A DNA stretch of 64,000 bases, from NCBI GenBank assembly GCA_023548195.1, contig JAJHZJ010000416.1, positions 1,124,418 to 1,188,417 of the forward strand. The letters run 5' to 3'. The notes under the pieces were generated by a model that had not been told where the DNA came from, did not search any database, and saw only the letters and a list, made by a program, of their open reading frames with translations. Shown here piece after piece: positions 52,555 through 63,830 of the stretch. The DNA comes from Bettongia penicillata ogilbyi (taxonomy: Eukaryota; Chordata; Mammalia; Diprotodontia; Potoroidae). A program made the position numbers and the translations under genes. Within the stretch, counting starts at the first letter, position 1. Each line of letters opens with the position of its first letter.

Positions 52555-52790
52555 ATGAATCAAGAATCATGCCTTCCCACTTGTCAATGGCGTGAAACAG
52601 GGCTCTCTGCTTGCTCCCATGATTTTTAGCATGATGTTTTCAGCCATGTTGTCAAATGCCTTCAATGAATTTGAACATGGCATCAAGGTCAATTACCATA
52701 CTGATGGTAAGTTCTTCAATTTGAAAAGACTACAAGCCAAGACCAAAGTGGAGAGAGTGTTGGAGTGTATTCTTTTTTTGCTCTCTGTAC
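52555..52790 (+). mobile_element. Non-LTR retrotransposon reverse-transcriptase fragment (R4/Dong- or RTE-like)
   Basis: The plus-strand frame reads AFPLVNGVKQGSLLAPMIFS, then MMFSAMLSNAFNEF and YHTDGKFFNLKRLQAKTKVE. The NGVKQG-x-LAP-x-FS block and the following FNL+RL-AKTKV block are typical of a known non-LTR reverse-transcriptase group. The catalytic FADD box, expected about 20 residues later, is lost. A short dead fragment. Confidence 0.75.
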
Positions 52791-52799
52791 TTAAGGAGG

Positions 52800-53510
52800 A
52801 TTGTGTTATCTTTCTTAGAGTTAGTTTCTCAGGATCCATGGCCCTGGGAATGTCTAGTTTCCAGGTGTCCAATAATAACTCCCAGAATAGCCCCAAGGAT
52901 TCTAGATAGTAGTTCTTAGAATCATAGTGACAGACAGTCCTACTGTGCTGTGAGATATGGGAGTGACATAATTGATATTTAATATGCTTGCACAGAATGA
53001 TGATATTGCTAAAGCTAACCTGTGAGCTTAATGTTGACAAGATGCCTTTTTTGTCTGATTGCCCTACAAAAGCAAGTGGGCTTTTGTCAGTAAAGGGGGA
53101 AAAACCCATATTGGGGGAAAAGCATGGGGAATCTGTGTGTGCCTCAACTGGCCGCCATTGAGATTTATGTAGGGGATGTAGGGGAGTGCTTAAGTGTGCC
53201 TCTTTTGATTGACCCCATTGAGACATAGGGATAGTTCCCCTCCGCTTCTTTCCAACTCCTTGCGAGAAGGGTGATTAGGGGAATGCTGTAGGAGCTGGTT
53301 CTCCCAGCAACTATTTGAGAAGACTAGACTGGAATAAATAATAGAATATTAGAATAAATAATAAAATAATTACATATTATAATAATAAATATAATGATAA
53401 AATTATTATATATTAATGTACAAAATAGTAAAATTATTAATCCCTCCAGAGGGATTTTGTTTGCCTGTCTGACCAGATAAAGAGCGAACCTGTTAGAGAC
53501 TGGAGACAGC
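52800..53510. other. Unassigned, possibly retroelement-derived
   Basis: It contains a long but unrecognised antisense frame (52,693-53,226) and an A/T-only stretch at 53,330-53,440 (aataaataataaaataatta). No family is recognised. Confidence 0.4.
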
Positions 53511-54340
53511 AAACTTCAGTGCTTCCTGTGTGTAATCTGTAAAACACCCTCCATTTTCTTTCTCCCCTTTACAAACCCTCAGGATAAAACCAGTCTCCTC
53601 CAGGTCCTCAGTTTTTCTTATTTAACTTCTTCAACATACTTGGAAGACATGAATTTTCTCTAGCGACTTTCTTTAGGGGGTTTCTTTCAAGAATTCATTG
53701 ATGAATTCTTCCTTTTTTCACTTTGCCCTCTGGTTCTACAAGATCTAGACCATTTTTTTTTCATTTATAATTTCTTGGACCCTGGTTGGTGTTGCTATCT
53801 GAGAGGAGAGACAGGTATCCAGCGTTCATTGGCTTTGGCAAGAATTAGTCATTTCAGCTCTGCAGAGGAGAAGGATGCTAAGAATAGACCATGAAGAGCA
53901 CAGGGTGAGAAACAAAGTAGAAGTTCAGTCTGGGAGACCCCTTGCTGGGAGCTGCACTGAGGGAGTCAAACTTTAGGAAGAGATTGTGGAATTATAGTCT
54001 CATGGTTTGGGGCTGAGTCAATTTAAGAAAAGACAGTTTAACTACCAAGGACAGAGACATGACAATTAAGTGAGGAAATTTTCTTTAGGCAAATCAACTG
54101 AAAATGGAGAGAACAGATGGAGGATAGGAGTTATCAGACAGAAAGCTTTAAGGGGGCAGTCCCTTTGAAATCCCCAAAGTTGGATAAGGGCAGCACAGAG
54201 CCTGAAACTAGGGAGAGAGATTTGTTGAGGTCATTTGAGCAAAGGTCTTTTGCATCTGGACAAGGAATGGGGGGAGCTATGGGCTCTCACACTGTAGTGC
54301 CAATGCAATATTCACAGCACCTAGAGTGACCATGAATATG
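53511..54340. other. Unassigned stretch
   Basis: No repeat or gene is confidently recognised. The short open frame at 54,117-54,329 shows no known motif. Confidence 0.4.
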
Positions 54341-54344
54341 TGCA

Positions 54345-54835
54345 GTTCTGAGTGGTGAAATACAATAGACTCTGCCAATGGAAGACAGAACCAAAACATT
54401 TATTCGGACACCAGAAAGCCAAATCCATCACAGTAACAAAAAAATCTATACACAAAAACAATTCAGTTGGCAATATCAGCCCCAAGCCTTCCTTCCCTCT
54501 TTAGGCTTCCTACAAACCAGCTCCCTTAAACAAATCATAAACAGGCTCTCTCACTCATACTAGCCAGCTGCCTCCTTTCCCTCTCCCTCAGTTCTGACTG
54601 CTCTGAGAAGTTTTCTCTCAGCTCTACTCTAGCCCCACTTCTTCCTATTCCACCCTTCCTGCTCCACCCCTTCTTATTCCATGTGATTTGACTCATGTGA
54701 CTCAGATTTGCATGTGACTTAAGAAGGTCATATGAGTCTATTAATGAATGGGAAAGATTTTTGCATTAAGAAACAAAATTACATTCACAATAAGCAAAAA
54801 TGCATTATCAATACGCACCCCCAGAGCTGAAGCTA
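54345..54835 (-). mobile_element. Possible LTR remnant, reverse orientation
   Basis: ccaaaacatttattcggaca is the reverse of an AATAAATGTTTTGG-type poly(A) signal block and is followed by pyrimidine-rich sequence (ctcctttccctctccctcag). Retroviral genes are absent. Tentative. Confidence 0.3.
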
Positions 54836-55104
54836 AGAAAGTAGACTTGAAAATCTGAGACATTACCACAAAGCTCTGTCATATTGAAATCCATCAACTA
54901 GAGAGGCAGAATCAAGATAATATCAGGATAAGGTCTGGTAGAAGAAAGTGAAAGACCAAGAAGTAAAGTCTAATTTCCTATAGATCATATATAGGATTCG
55001 GATTCCTATTTTAAAAATAGCTATTACTCCTCAATGCCATCTCCCCTAACCCTCCTAACTCCCAACCCCAGTAAAGCATAGGGTCCTTGTAATACACAGT
55101 AATG

Positions 55105-55375
55105 ATAATAATAACAGTAATTATAGCTAAAACTTATATAGCACTTTAAGGATTACAGATAATTTTATGTATCTTAATTCATATGACCCTTACAACAGCC
55201 TTGTGAGGCAGATGCTTTTATTATCCTAGCCTCATTTTACAGATAAGGAAACAGAGGTACATGGAGGTCAAATGACTTGCCTGGAGTCACAAATCTGTAA
55301 CTATATGGGGAAGGATTTGAACTCAGATCTTCCTGACTCCAAGTCCTTCACTCACTCTACCGTATCACCTAGTTC
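55105..55375 (-). repeat. MIR-type SINE relic, reverse orientation, near complete
   Basis: acttatatagcactttaagg, cattttacagataaggaaac, gacttgcctggagtcacaaa, tgaactcagatcttcctgac. Confidence 0.8.
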
Positions 55376-55629
55376 ACTCACTAGGCAATAAATAGGCATA
55401 ATTAAACAAAATAGTATTATACACTGAGCATATCTGACTACACAGTCTTTATCTCATTCCACAACTATAGTCTGCCTCATCTCTGCCAGATATATTTCAC
55501 CAAGTCCTATGAATCCAAGACTGGTCACTGCATTGATCAGAGTTCTTTTATCTTTCAGTATTGTTTTCCTACAAATTTTTGTGGTCACTGCTGGAATTGT
55601 TTTCTTAGTTCTGCTTACTTTGCAGCATC

Positions 55630-56900
55630 GGTTCATATAAGTGTATTAGGATTTCTCTGAAACCATCCCATTCATTGTTTCTTATGGCACGATGGTATTT
55701 CATTACATTAATATACCATAATTTGCTCAACCATTCCTCAACTTGTAGGTACACTATTTTACTTTATTATTTTTTCAAGTAACATTTTTTTCTGTATCCT
55801 AATCCCCCTGCCACATTCATTGAGGGGAAAAGCCCCAAAACAAAACCCTTGTAAAAATATGCATAAGCAAAATAAATAACTATATAATTTATGCCTAAAA
55901 AGATATGTCCCATTCTGCATCTTGAATCTATCCCCTTTCTAACATGAGGTGAAAAGCAAAGTTCATTATCAATCCTCGGTAATCATGGTTAATCATTGTA
56001 CTAGTCAGAGTTTTTAAGTCTTTCAGAGTTGTTGGTCTTTACAATGCTGTTGCTGTTGCATAAGTTGTGCTCCAGGTTGTGCTCAGTTCATACACTTTCC
56101 CAGATTTCTCTGAAACTATCTCTTTCATCATTTCATATAGCACAATAATATTCCATCACATATACTATAACTTGTTCAATCATTCCCCAATAAGCACCCC
56201 CTTAGTTTCCAGTTCTTTGCTATCATAAAAGAGCTTCTATAAATACATATATATATATATATATATGACCCAATATTATTATATTGCATATGGGTCCTTT
56301 TCTTCTTTCTTTGGTCTCTTTGGGCCTCAAGCTTAGTAATGGTATGGCTGTGTAAAAGAGTATACAGTTTTTTAACATAATTCAGATTTGTTTTCTATAA
56401 TAACTGGGTTAATTGACAACTCAGTCATGCATTTATTTGCTTAATTTCCCATACTCCCTCCAATATTTTCCTTTTTTGGCCAATCTGGTGGGTATGAGGT
56501 AGAACCTTAGAGTTGCTCTGATTTGCATTTCTCTAATAATTAATGTTCTGGTTAATTTTTCACATGCTTGGTGATAGCCTATATTTTATCCTTTGACAAC
56601 TACCTGTTCACATTATCTCAATTGGGGAGTCATTCTTATTCTTACAAATTTAAATCAGTTCCTTATATATCTTGCAAATAAGGCCATTTTTCAAGAAACT
56701 CACTTTGAAGATTTTCCCAGTTACCTATTTTTCTTCTTGATTTTAGCTAGATTAGTTTTATTTATATAAAACTTTTTACATTTTATGTAATTAAAATTGT
56801 CCTTTTTATCTTCTATAATTCTTTCTGTCCCTTGCTGCATTATGAACTTTTCTCCTTTCCATAAATCTGAAAAGGAATTGTCTTTGTTCATTTAGTGTGT
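55630..56900 (-). mobile_element. L1 3'-region fragments, reverse orientation
   Basis: Reversed L1 3' end appears twice: 55,630-55,755 (ttcattacattaatatacca) and 56,095-56,900 (gcacaataatattccatcac, gggtccttttcttctttctt, gatttgcatttctctaataa, tcaattggggagtcattc, ttgcaaataaggccatt). An (AT)n run lies at 56,247-56,266. The two partial copies suggest two insertions or a rearrangement. Confidence 0.8.
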
Positions 56901-57239
56901 TTATGATGTGCTATTTGTATCTTTTGACCAACATCCTTCATTTAAGTAGTCAGTCTCCTCACTCAGATCAACAGATGTAATCTCAGAAAGTAAGGAGTAG
57001 ATAACAGGGGTAATTGGTATTAATATGTCACCAAAGTTGTTTTTTTAAAAATGATTATCCCTAAATGAAATTAGAAGACTGCTGAGTATTGGTTGGCTGA
57101 AGATAGGTCATACTCTTGGTGGCCTTTAAAAACGTCAAGCTTCTCAGACTTGCATTCATTTGAGAGAGGGATCAGCTTTGTTTGTGGATTATAACCACAG
57201 ATAATAGTATGTACTTCTCCTTGCCTTTTCTCTCATCAG

Positions 57240-57395
57240 CATCTTGTAGAAGATCCACTCATTCCTGGAAGGAGATGCCACATCCAGCTCTGGAGTGGAA
57301 AACGCATAGAGATCCAGGAGCAGGAAACAGAGTGTGACCTCTGGCAGCAGAGGAGAGCTGACTATGAATATATCAGAGCTAACCCTGGTAGTTGA
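57240..57395 (+). other. Unassigned open block preceded by an acceptor-like site
   Basis: After ctttttctctcatcag-like sequence, 51 codons stay open to TGA (HLVEDPLIPGRRCHIQLWSG at the start, DLWQQRRADYEYIRANPGS at the end). The minus strand is also open across it. I do not recognise the peptide. Chance or part of a non-coding transcript are both possible. Confidence 0.2.
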
Positions 57396-57837
57396 GATTT
57401 GAGCTATGGAGAAGAGCAAACCCAAGAAATCAGCAACCCTCTCAATAGAAACACTATGGCCAGGAGAAATAACATAAGGATAGTGTGTGAAGAGAAAAGA
57501 TATTGAATCCCTGCAGTACAAAATGGGTAAATTACCTTGGCCACATTTGTTTCTGAAATGCGTGCCTTATTGCTATATATTTGTACCTTGTCATCTCGTG
57601 AAAATTGGGTATATTTGTGGAGCAGTATGCCTGGGTTACTAGTGGGGAATAGGGAACATTTTATTGATAATTATTTTCATTAGGTCATCTATATAAATGC
57701 ATTTATTTTGTACTAATTATGTCCACTGATTGATTATTAAACGTAAGTACACCCTTTCATTTGTATATATTTCCATTGTATATTTCTTCACCACTACAGC
57801 AAAAAAGAAAAGATGGTACATGGTAGAAGAGAGTTAC

Positions 57838-58321
57838 AGAAACAAATGAAATGTGAAGTAACCTTAATTAAAAAACTACAGTGACTCCTTATTATCATCA
57901 GGATCAAATATACCTCCCCCCACCCTTGACTTTTAAAGCCCTTCATAACCTGGTCCTTTCCTAACTTTCCAGTGTTCTCACACCTTACTTCCCTCAGCAT
58001 ATTCTGTGATCCAGTGGCATCAGTCTCTTTGCTGTTCCTTCAACAAGAAACTCTATCTCCTGACTGCCAGTGTTTTCAGTGACAGTCTCTCAAATCTGGA
58101 ACACTCTTCCTTCTCATCTCCACCTCCTAGTTTCCCTGGTTTCATTAAAGTCTTAGCTAAAGTCCCACCTTCTTCAAGAAGCTTTTGCTAGTGCTTGATC
58201 TTAGTGCCTTCTATGTGAGACTACCCCCAATTTATCTGTATATGTATATATACACACATATGTATATACATGCATATATAATAATATATGTATATATCAT
58301 ATGTTGTATGTACATGCCTAT
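57838..58321 (+). mobile_element. L2 3' region, plus orientation, part 1
   Basis: agtgactccttattatcatc, cccttcataacctggtcctt, gtttcattaaagtcttagct, aaagtcccaccttcttcaag: the coding end of L2 (…THLFQEAF-type). It is followed by TA/CA simple sequence at 58,225-58,315. Confidence 0.8.
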
Positions 58322-58560
58322 GGCTAGGCTGCTAGGTGGCTCCATGGATAGAGCACTGGGCCTAGAGTCTGGAAGACCTGAGTTCAAATTCACCCTCAGG
58401 TACTTACTAGCTATATGATCCTGTTAAGTCCCTTAACCCTGTTTGCCTCAGTTTCCTCATCTGTAAAATGAGCTGGAGAAGGAGATGGCAAACTGCTCCA
58501 GAATCTCTGCCAGAAAAACCCCAAATGAGTCGCACAGAGTCAGGAATGACTGAACAATAA
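58322..58560 (+). repeat. Marsupial tRNA-derived SINE nested in L2
   Basis: ggctgctaggtggctccatg, gatagagcactgggcctaga, gagtctggaagacctgagtt, gtttgcctcagtttcctcat, aaccccaaatgagtcgcaca. Confidence 0.92.
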
Positions 58561-58564
58561 GGAC

Positions 58565-58800
58565 AATACAGAACCTGGCATACAGAATGCATTTAATAAA
58601 TGTTTCTTGATTATTTGTGTGTATATTTATGTGTATATATATATTCTTGTCTGTAAATAGTTAATAGCATGTATTGTCACACTCATTAGATTGTGAGTTC
58701 CTGGGGATTGTGTGACTTTTTTTTACTTTATCTGCACAGTGCCTGGCACATAGTAGGGACTTAATAAATGCTAACTGACTAACTTGTACAAGGTTATACA
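58565..58800 (+). mobile_element. L2 3' end, plus orientation, part 2
   Basis: ttagattgtgagttcctggg, cacagtgcctggcacatagt, agggacttaataaatgctaa. It follows the SINE that interrupts the element. Confidence 0.8.
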
Positions 58801-59677
58801 GTTATTGAAGTAGAAAAGCTGAAATTGAAACCCAAACTCCTGACTCTGGATCCCACATTGTGCGCCACATGCCACAAATGGATATGTGTGAGAGGACACA
58901 GTCATTGTATATCAAATTAATAATCCCCTTGAAAACATACACGATGACTGACTTTTTAAAGTATTCTCTATAGCTGAGGTTAACCTGATATTATCTTCTC
59001 ACCAGTTCCCTGAAAATAGCATGTAATCTTTATTTAGACTTTATAATAAAAATGTTTAATGCAAGGGGCTTGTTAATTTGATATAGTGACTTTTCTCTCC
59101 CACAGCACAGCTTTGTTAAGTATTAAAAGCCCTATGAAAATGTGAAGTGTTATTTTCAAATAATTTCTCTTCAGGCTGAGCAATGGAGAACCTACTGCGG
59201 AGATGAGAGATGGAAGTAGTGATAGACCAGAAGGGAAAACCAAACCCTAAGGGCCTGCTGGGCTCCCAGGATTGCCCTCTTTAGAGCTAGAATTGTATTT
59301 AGAGATAATGTAACCCAAAAATCTTCACTTTACAAAAGAAGAAACTGAGGCTTGGAGATGTCTTCTGATTCACAGTCTGATAATGCTCTTTCCACTGCAC
59401 TGAACTGACTTAAATGAGCCTACTGGGTGCCATGGAGAAGGTAGCAGAGAGGAACGGATCATTTTATTTCATAAAGCACAGTTTTGTATTCATTTGCAGT
59501 GTTCAGACATCTATGTTGATCTATTTAGCCAGAAATACTTGCTCTGGATTTTCTTGAAAGGAGATGACAAATACATTCATGACTAGAAGAAAGACTTTTA
59601 TACATGCAGGATTGTGACATGAAATGAGAAGAAAATACATTTTGCAAACTTTCTAAATGCAATATTTATTATATTAT
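58800..59677. other. Unassigned stretch with MIR traces
   Basis: MIR-like traces lie near 58,800-58,870 and 59,320-59,410 (gaaactgaggcttggagatg). No gene is recognised. Confidence 0.5.
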
Positions 59678-60034
59678 AAATTTAATAAATATTATTATAT
59701 GATATATAGTAAATAATATATTATACATAATTATATATAATGTTAAATAATGTTAAATTTAATATTTATTATATAGCAACAGACATTATATAGATGCTAA
59801 TTATATCATTCCACAATTTACCAGATTTTGTCTATAAAATTCAGTTAAAAATGGTCTTTGTATTCTAAATTTAATAAACATTATTATATAAGTAAATAAT
59901 ATATATAATTATACATAATATTAAATTTAATATTTATTTTATAGCAACAGACATTATACAGATGCTAATTGTATCATTCTACAATTTACCAGATTTTGTT
60001 TGTCTATAAAACTCAGTTAAAAAATGGTCTTTGT
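59678..60034 (+). repeat. Tandem duplication, two copies of about 189 and 168 bp
   Basis: Copy 1 is 59,678-59,866 and copy 2 is 59,867-60,034. Both run from aaatttaataaa through tttaatatttatt, atagcaacagacattata, agatgctaatt, caatttaccagattttgt to atggtctttgt. The copies differ by substitutions and small indels. A shorter echo (aaaatggtctttgt) follows at about 60,044-60,059. Confidence 0.92.
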
Positions 60035-60389
60035 AAAAAAAATAAAAATGGTCTTTGTGTTCTAAGGAATTTACTTAATTGCATTAGAGATCCATTAGAG
60101 TTGGTCTGGATTTTAAATTCACTTCCCCCTCACTGGCTTTAGTCACCCCATCGATGCCCTCTTTTACTTGATGACCAGCTGTAACAAAAGCTGCAGAGCT
60201 GGACACTTTCTCCACGGCCCAGGATCATTGTCTCATCTACCCCGAGCTGCGGTCCTTTCTCCATTTGGATCCTCTTCTTCTCTAGAATAGAGCAAAAGAA
60301 TGTGGGAAGTGGTCCTCCCACTATAGTGTGCCCAAGTCAAATTGCATTTGAAGTATTTTGTTCGATTTGGGCCCCATATTGAGCTCTGT

Positions 60390-60835
60390 TTTAGACATGT
60401 AGAATTTGAGATGCCTATAAGACTTTAGTTCAAAATGTCCGACTAACCACTCATGATGTGAGATTGGAATTCAGAAGAGATATAATGGATATTGTTGTGA
60501 CATCCATATAGAGATGACAATTATTCCCAAAGGAACTAGTAAATTCTCCAAGGAAGAGAATATGCAAAGAGAATGTGAGACACAGAGTCTCGGGTGATAC
60601 CACAGTTAGGGGGCATGATACGGGTGATGATCTAGCAAAGGAGACAGACATGGGATGGTCACATGGGTAGGAGAAGAACCAGGAGAGAACATTATCACAA
60701 CAACCAAGAGAGGGGAGAACGGGGATCCAGGAAAGGAGGATAATTGTTACTGTAAGAGCTGCAGAGAGGATTGAGAAAGGCCATTACCTTTGTCAATTAA
60801 GAGGTCACTGGCGACTTTGAAACAAGCCATTTCAG
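60390..60835 (-). mobile_element. L2 fragment, reverse orientation
   Basis: acatgtagaatttgagatgc, gatgatctagcaaaggagac, ggtaggagaagaaccaggag, aagaggtcactggcgacttt: the L2 reverse-transcriptase region in reverse, without an intact frame. Confidence 0.8.
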
Positions 60836-61124
60836 TTGAGTCAAGGTTAAGGAGGTAAAGAACCTGAAAGGATCATGGTGCCCTGCACAGGAACAAGGAA
60901 ATTCAGGAAAAAAGGTTGTGTTTGGAAAGAAAGAAAATGTAATTTCAACCCATTCCTGCTGACTCGTTTTATGTTGCTCATTTTTGCTTGTCAAAATATG
61001 GAAAATTTGTGAGTGTGTAAGTTGGGTGGGGTGGCATTGTGGGCAGAGAGGATTACTCACTGGCCCTTCCTCAGAGCTCAGAGCCTTCCTCTGTGATGAT
61101 ATGGGAGACAGAGTATCAGAATCC

Positions 61125-61176
61125 TGCTGGTGTGTGTGTGAGGCTGAGTGTGAGTGTGTGTGTGTGTGTGTGTGTT
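61125..61176 (+). repeat. (TG)n microsatellite
   Basis: tggtgtgtgtgtgaggctga, then an uninterrupted TG run. It produces a spurious 194-codon antisense frame. Confidence 0.93.
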
Positions 61177-61179
61177 GTG

Positions 61180-62380
61180 TGAAAATTTGCCTCTGAGTCT
61201 GGTTAAAAGATATTCTTCCTGCTGTGAGAGTCTTGAGCCCTGGATAGCTATGGAAGAGCAGCTGTAGGCACGGGGAGAGTGAGAAAGAATTGAAGGAGGT
61301 GGCATGGATGTGTTGGAAACAAGCTGAGGATTGATATAGATGTGAACCATCTTCCCACCCTCTGATTTGTTGATCACCCATTTCTTGAGATGAAGCCTCA
61401 GCCCTGTTTTCATGCCCCTACTTTGGAGATGTAATGTTAATAGAATAGGAAGATCTTCCCCACCTATTCCCCCACCTGTGATCACATGGAGCCTGTGTTC
61501 TCATGGAACTCAGACTAGGAGGAGCTTGCCCAAGGAAGGCAAAGAGGGAGAGCAGGAGCAGAGAGTGAGACCAGGCAGAGCAGAGAGAGAGAAGCAAGCT
61601 GTGAGTGGGTGAAGGGAATAATTTGTCTAGGGGAACTTGTTTTTGTGGGAAAGCCTGACAGAAAGTTTAAGATGCTGGTGCTCCCAGGATTGGTGATAAG
61701 TGCCCTGTTAAACCTTACCTCCTGGTATTCTAATGATGTCCCAAATAAATATTTTGGTTTTGCCTTTGGGGAAGAGAGTTTATTATATTTTGCAAATTTA
61801 TCCCGGAAATACACACGCATATTCACAGTGGCTGCTGTGGGTGTCACACTGGCGTTACATGAGACAATTGCTGTAATGAATGGACAAAGGGATAAGACTT
61901 GAAGTGAGGCTTACTCTGGGGTGATGAAGGAGGGGAAAATGACAAGCCCAATGTCATCAGGAGACCACCTAGGAAGCCAGCCAGAAGCCTAAAAACACAT
62001 TGCTTATGGGGAAATTCCAGGGGCAGAATTTGGCAGAATACAGAAATGTATTTGGGCCTCCCAAGCAGGGAGGTTGCACAAGGAAATTGACCCAAACCAG
62101 TGTGACAAGGTAGGATTAGGGGGATGGGAAGCATGGTTCTGGGGATTGGACTAGTGCCAGCATGGTGTGGGTCTGGCTATTCCAAGTGCCAAGATTGCCT
62201 TTTGTTCTGGTTCAGATCCATTCGGTTGCTGAATTGAAAGGATCTGGAGAATATATCTTTAACAGGGGGCCTGCCCAGTGGGAGCCAAGAGCACGCACAA
62301 TGTGCTTTGCTTGCTGCTAGCCCTCACAGAAGAGACTGGGCATCTAACTTCTGAAAAGAGGAAAAAAAGGAGAGAGGAAG
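61180..62380. other. Unassigned stretch, possibly old retroelement
   Basis: Not recognised. It holds a 97-codon plus-strand frame (61,609-61,902) overlapping a poly(A)-signal-like aataaatattttgg. No domain is identified. Confidence 0.3.
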
Positions 62381-62384
62381 GGAG

Positions 62385-62640
62385 TAAGCATTTACAAAAA
62401 GCCTACTGTGTGCTCTATGTGTGCCATGAGCTTTACCAATTCTGTCTTATTTGATTCTTCCAAACACTTTGCCAAGGTAGGTGTTGTTATTATCCTCATT
62501 GTATAGTTGGGGAAACAGGCCAACAGAGGTTAAGTGAATTGCCCAGGGTCACACAGCTTGTATGTTTCTGAGGGCAGGGATTCAAATTCAGTTCTTTCTG
62601 ACTTCAATACTCTAATTCACCACCTGGCTGCCTCAAAGGG
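62385..62640 (-). repeat. MIR-type SINE relic, reverse orientation, near complete
   Basis: gcctactgtgtgctctatgt, tcttatttgattcttccaaa, aagtgaattgcccagggtca, tcaaattcagttctttctga. Confidence 0.82.
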
Positions 62641-62759
62641 AAGATGCCCTCTGGGAGACTGGGACCTTGTCAGCTTTTCTAGAGGCCTGGGAACTGCAGT
62701 CCATATCGGATTTATGGACAGTCAAACCTAGTGAAGAGCGAAAATAATTCTGAATGACA

Positions 62760-63260
62760 TGTTTGACTTGGGAAAGGAGCAGATTGATTGAAAGCTGCTA
62801 AGAAGTGACAGCATCTCATTCATTGGCTATACCATATTTGGAAGCAGGGAAAGAGTTTATAAAAGTCCCTTCCAATTTGAGCCTGCTCTCTCTCTAGGGA
62901 CGTTGGAGGTACAAGAGAGTGTGTCCTCCCCCCACAAGTGCTGGAGGAAAATGCTTTGTTACTTAAGCGCCATCTCCTCACTGATGGTGTATGTTAGGGT
63001 GAGGGTAGTGTCTTGTGCTTATGAGGACAATGCTCTGTTGTGAATCTTGTTACTATATTATTTCATTCAATACCTTTATTTTAAATTGTGTTCTCTAGCT
63101 GACTGGAGAAGGACACTCATCAGTGGGGACTCATGAGCTTATTGTTTTGAGTGGATGGAGACCAGCAAAGTGCTTTGAACCTAAAGTCATGTATTCTGGG
63201 GGCCCTGGATGTGAGAGGGGCTGCCCAAGGTGCTAAACACATATAAAATCACGTGTGTCA
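62760..63260. other. Unassigned stretch with a TATA-like motif
   Basis: tttataaaagtcccttcc near 62,858 followed by pyrimidine-rich sequence could be a promoter remnant of an LTR, but no element is recognised. Confidence 0.25.
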
Positions 63261-63274
63261 CTTATCCAATTTTT

Positions 63275-63525
63275 GTTGTTGGGTTGTTTCAGTTGTATCT
63301 GACTCTCCGTGATCCCATTTGGGGTTTTCATGGTGGAAATACTGGAGTGGTTTGCCATTTCCTTCTCCAACTCATTTTTTACAGATGAGGAAACTGAGGC
63401 AAATAAGGTTAAGTGACTTTCTCAGGGTCCCACAGCTAGTGAGTGTCACAGGCCAGATTTGAATTCAGGTCCTCCTAACTCCAGAGCCAGTGCTCTGTTC
63501 ATTACACCACCTGTCTACCCCAGGT
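63275..63525 (-). repeat. Marsupial tRNA-derived SINE, reverse orientation
   Basis: ttgtttcagttgtatctgac, catttggggttttcatggtg, gagtggtttgccatttcctt, acagatgaggaaactgaggc, agtgctctgttcattacacc. Confidence 0.92.
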
Positions 63526-63579
63526 GTAAGGATTTTTAAGCCACAGCAGAGGATAAACAGGATCTATAATTCTGATTGA

Positions 63580-63830
63580 CTTCCTAATGATCATAATTAC
63601 AATAAGCATTTATATTATTTTATTTGATCTTTATAACCCTGAGGCAGGTGCCATAATTGTCCTCATTTTACATATTTTAATAAATTGATTGGAGGTTATG
63701 AGAGTGATTTGTCCAGGGTCACCCTGCCATTCATTGCTTGAGAGGATTCAAACTCAGGATTTTCGAATCCAAGTCTAGCATCCTATTCCCTGCTCCACCT
63801 AGCTATCCCATGTGACAGACTCTTATCATT
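63580..63830 (-). repeat. MIR-type SINE relic, reverse orientation
   Basis: ttatttgatctttataaccc, gaggcaggtgccataattgt, gagtgatttgtccagggtca, attcaaactcaggattttcg. Confidence 0.75.

Noticed and set aside
52693..53226. 177-codon minus-strand frame
   Set aside because: It partly lies antisense to the LINE reverse-transcriptase fragment and has no recognised domain or conserved features.
59175..59252. Short open block after CTTCAG ending in TAA
   Set aside because: Only about 25 codons, not recognised, and no matching upstream exon. Most likely chance.
60797..61381. 194-codon minus-strand frame
   Set aside because: It passes through a (TG)n/(CA)n microsatellite and an L2 relic, giving low-complexity His/Thr repeats. 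It is not a gene.
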